Shown piece after piece: positions 20,258 to 21,412 of a stretch of 21,412 bases of DNA. The notes below the pieces were generated by a model. That model was not told the DNA's origin. It searched no databases and saw nothing but the letters and a program-made list of their open reading frames with translations. Position numbers and translations under genes: made by a program. This DNA comes from a virus. Every line of letters starts with the position of its first letter. Position 1 is the stretch's first letter. The stretch spans positions 1-21,412 of the IMG/VR virus record IMGVR_UViG_3300032289_000853, one strand, 5' to 3'.

Positions 20258-20277
20258 AGAAATCTTTTATTATTTCT
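20258..20277. promoter_or_regulatory. Operator-like dyad repeat, copy 5
   Basis: AGAAATCTTTTATTATTTCT has the same arms and 8-base spacer as the copies near the terminase genes; with flanks the arms are GTAGAAAT/ATTTCTAC, eight bases each. It lies between the VRR-NUC terminator and the candidate RNA promoter, centred near -55 from the predicted start. Confidence 0.65.
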
Positions 20278-20279
20278 AC

Positions 20280-20309
20280 AAAAAAAAGTGGCCTCAGTTA
20301 CGAGGCCAC
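20280..20309 (-). terminator. Intrinsic terminator of the VRR-NUC gene
   Basis: On the minus strand the stem GTGGCCTC (20309-20302), loop GTAACT, stem GAGGCCAC (20295-20288) is followed by eight T. The stem is perfect and GC-rich. It ends leftward transcription from the nuclease gene about 60 bases after its stop. Confidence 0.92.
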
Positions 20310-20369
20310 CAAACCAATCAAAGGAAAAAAGCAACTCAAAAACAACCAGCCCTCTGGATTGCCTCCATA

Positions 20370-20657
20370 TTACTCGCAGCGTTTAAGAATTTCAAGAGCT
20401 TCTTCTACTGAGTTAACAATAACCAACAGTCCACCTGTCCACTCGTCAAAGAATTTCTGCTCGGCCTCGGTAAGCTTCCTAGCTGACGGCACTTTGTCCC
20501 CGTCCTTGACCTCCATAAGGATCGTATAGCCCTTGTAAGCCACTAAAAGATCAGGGATGCCATCACCCTGCGTAACGATGCGAACGACGGCTCCTGCGCC
20601 CCGTAATGCGTCCACGATTTTGTTCTGGTTAGCGTCGATTCTGTTGGCGTATCTCAT
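20370..20657 (-). CDS. VRR-NUC domain nuclease
   Basis: The product has 95 residues, the length of a stand-alone VRR-NUC protein. This is a PD-(D/E)XK nuclease family related to Holliday junction resolvases. The core is visible: NQNKIVDALRGAGAVVRIVT, GDGIPDLLVAYKG (Asp36), TILMEVKDG (Glu49-Val-Lys51) and LTEAEQKFFDEW, ending VNSVEEALEIL. It probably cuts branched or flap DNA during phage replication and packaging. The start has GGGGA a few bases upstream. It has its own terminator and is divergent from the RecB-like nuclease, with which it may share control. Confidence 0.93.
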   Translation of the reverse strand: MRYANRIDANQNKIVDALRGAGAVVRIVTQGDGIPDLLVAYKGYTILMEVKDGDKVPSARKLTEAEQKFFDEWTGGLLVIVNSVEEALEILKRCE

Positions 20658-20695
20658 GGCTTCCCCTACCTGATAAAAATATTTTAACCTACCTA

Positions 20696-20724
20696 TTGCA
20701 AAATTAAAATGTAGCAGGTATAAT
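20696..20724 (+). promoter_or_regulatory. Strong rightward sigma-70 promoter
   Basis: TTGCAA (20696-20701), a 17-base spacer and TATAAT (20719-20724). The -10 is perfect, the -35 five of six. The start near 20731 gives a leader of about 23 bases with the SD AGGAG before the GTG start. Confidence 0.88.
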
Positions 20725-20753
20725 CACACAAACACTAACACACAGGAGTGATT

Positions 20754-21412
20754 GTGAAGTTCACAAACAAGTTCAACTTACCTCAGACATTTGTCAATGT
20801 AATCCATAGACCAACGTACTCGAAAGGTAAAGCTCACATCTCTGCTACTGAGATCATCAACTCACCTCGCATCGTCCAGTTAAAAAAGAAACACTGGGAT
20901 GACATTGAGCAAGACGCAAGTGAAATGGTGTGGTCACTGTTCGGCTCGGCTGTTCATAACATTCTTGAACACGGCAAAGACAAACACCACATCGTTGAAG
21001 AGAGATTGAACATTGAGTTTGAAGGATGGAAGATCTCCGGTGCTATTGATCTACAAGAGCTAGAGCCTAACGGGACTATGACGATCAGTGATTACAAAGT
21101 AACTGGTGCATGGGCAGTGATGAATGAGAAGGATGACTGGCACCGCCAACTTAATATTTATGGGTGGTTGGTGGAGAAGGTTAAGCAAGTACCCGTGGGG
21201 AAGCTTCAGATCATTGCCATCATTCGTGACTGGTCTGCCCGCGATGCGGCTACTAAGGAAGGCTACCCGCCGTCTCCAGTAGCGACGATAGATATTCCCC
21301 TGTGGTCATTTGAAGAGCGTGAAGCATTCATCAAGAAAAGAATCTATGACCACGGCACAGCACTCTTTGAGATGGAGACAGATGGCGAGATGCCAGACTG
21401 CACACCCGAAGA
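20754..21412 (+). CDS. RecB/Cas4-like PD-(D/E)XK nuclease (partial, runs off window)
   Basis: The frame starts at GTG 20754, behind AGGAG, and is open to the window end (219 residues). The RecB-type nuclease motifs are in order: GSAVHNILEHG (His68), ISGAIDLQE (Asp99), TISDYKV (Asp113 and Lys115) and WHRQLNIYGWL (Gln132, Tyr136). Such enzymes degrade or trim DNA ends using Mg2+ or Mn2+; phage versions act in replication, recombination or host DNA breakdown. A Cys near the end (PDC) might begin a Cas4-type iron-sulphur site, but the rest is missing. There is no ATG nearby that would fit better. Confidence 0.9.
   Translation, partial: MKFTNKFNLPQTFVNVIHRPTYSKGKAHISATEIINSPRIVQLKKKHWDDIEQDASEMVWSLFGSAVHNILEHGKDKHHIVEERLNIEFEGWKISGAIDLQELEPNGTMTISDYKVTGAWAVMNEKDDWHRQLNIYGWLVEKVKQVPVGKLQIIAIIRDWSARDAATKEGYPPSPVATIDIPLWSFEEREAFIKKRIYDHGTALFEMETDGEMPDCTPE

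Noticed and set aside
19764-20411. A 215-codon open frame on the plus strand.
   Set aside because: It has no SD, reads through an operator repeat, a minus-strand terminator and into the antisense of the VRR-NUC gene, and its sequence does not look like a folded protein. Its length is still somewhat surprising, so a partial gene is not fully excluded.

Overview
The window looks like part of a tailed double-stranded DNA bacteriophage genome, probably from an environmental (metagenome-like) phage of a Gram-negative bacterium. The evidence is a complete DNA packaging and capsid gene set (small and large terminase, portal, scaffold-like protein, major capsid protein), a replication block with helicase, Toprim primase-like protein and two nucleases, and more than 20 tiny genes with no cellular counterpart. 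No integrase, lysis gene or tail gene is visible, so lifestyle cannot be settled. The host guess (Betaproteobacteria-like) is weak. The window starts inside the major capsid gene and ends inside a nuclease gene.

Layout. (1) 1-8950, leftward: terminase small subunit, a short winged-helix regulator, terminase large subunit, portal, family 2 glycosyltransferase, a 65-aa protein, a GroES-like co-chaperonin, scaffold-like protein, a 152-aa protein, a decoration-like virion protein and the major capsid protein (partial). (2) 8951-9269: divergent control region. (3) 9270-14435, rightward: 22 very small genes, tightly packed. Many overlap as ATGA and six share a near-identical ribosome-binding cassette, GGAGACCATCCGATG. 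(4) 14418-19664, leftward: HTH protein, winged-helix-like protein, a run of small genes, ParB-like protein, SF2 helicase and Toprim primase-like protein, mostly translationally coupled. (5) 19665-20369: no convincing gene. It holds a candidate promoter for block 4, a GC-rich orphan segment, a candidate ~93-nt RNA with its own promoter and terminator, an operator-like repeat, and the terminator of the next gene. (6) 20370-20657: VRR-NUC nuclease, leftward. (7) 20754 to the end: RecB/Cas4-like PD-(D/E)XK nuclease, rightward, behind a near-consensus promoter.

The most interesting structure is a 20-bp dyad repeat with arms AGAAAT and ATTTCT around 8 bases. It occurs five times: three copies between the two terminase genes just upstream of the LexA-type winged-helix gene, one in the block 2 control region, and one just upstream of the candidate RNA promoter. 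This suggests a phage regulon run by the winged-helix protein. The RNA candidate is supported by a consensus -35 and -10, a long hairpin with a U-tract whose G.U wobble fits only the transcribed strand, and a 5' loop complementary to the terminator loop. Several start sites differ from the longest open frames because strong Shine-Dalgarno sequences or ATGA couplings point to internal starts. Many genes under 60 codons were found by reading the couplings.
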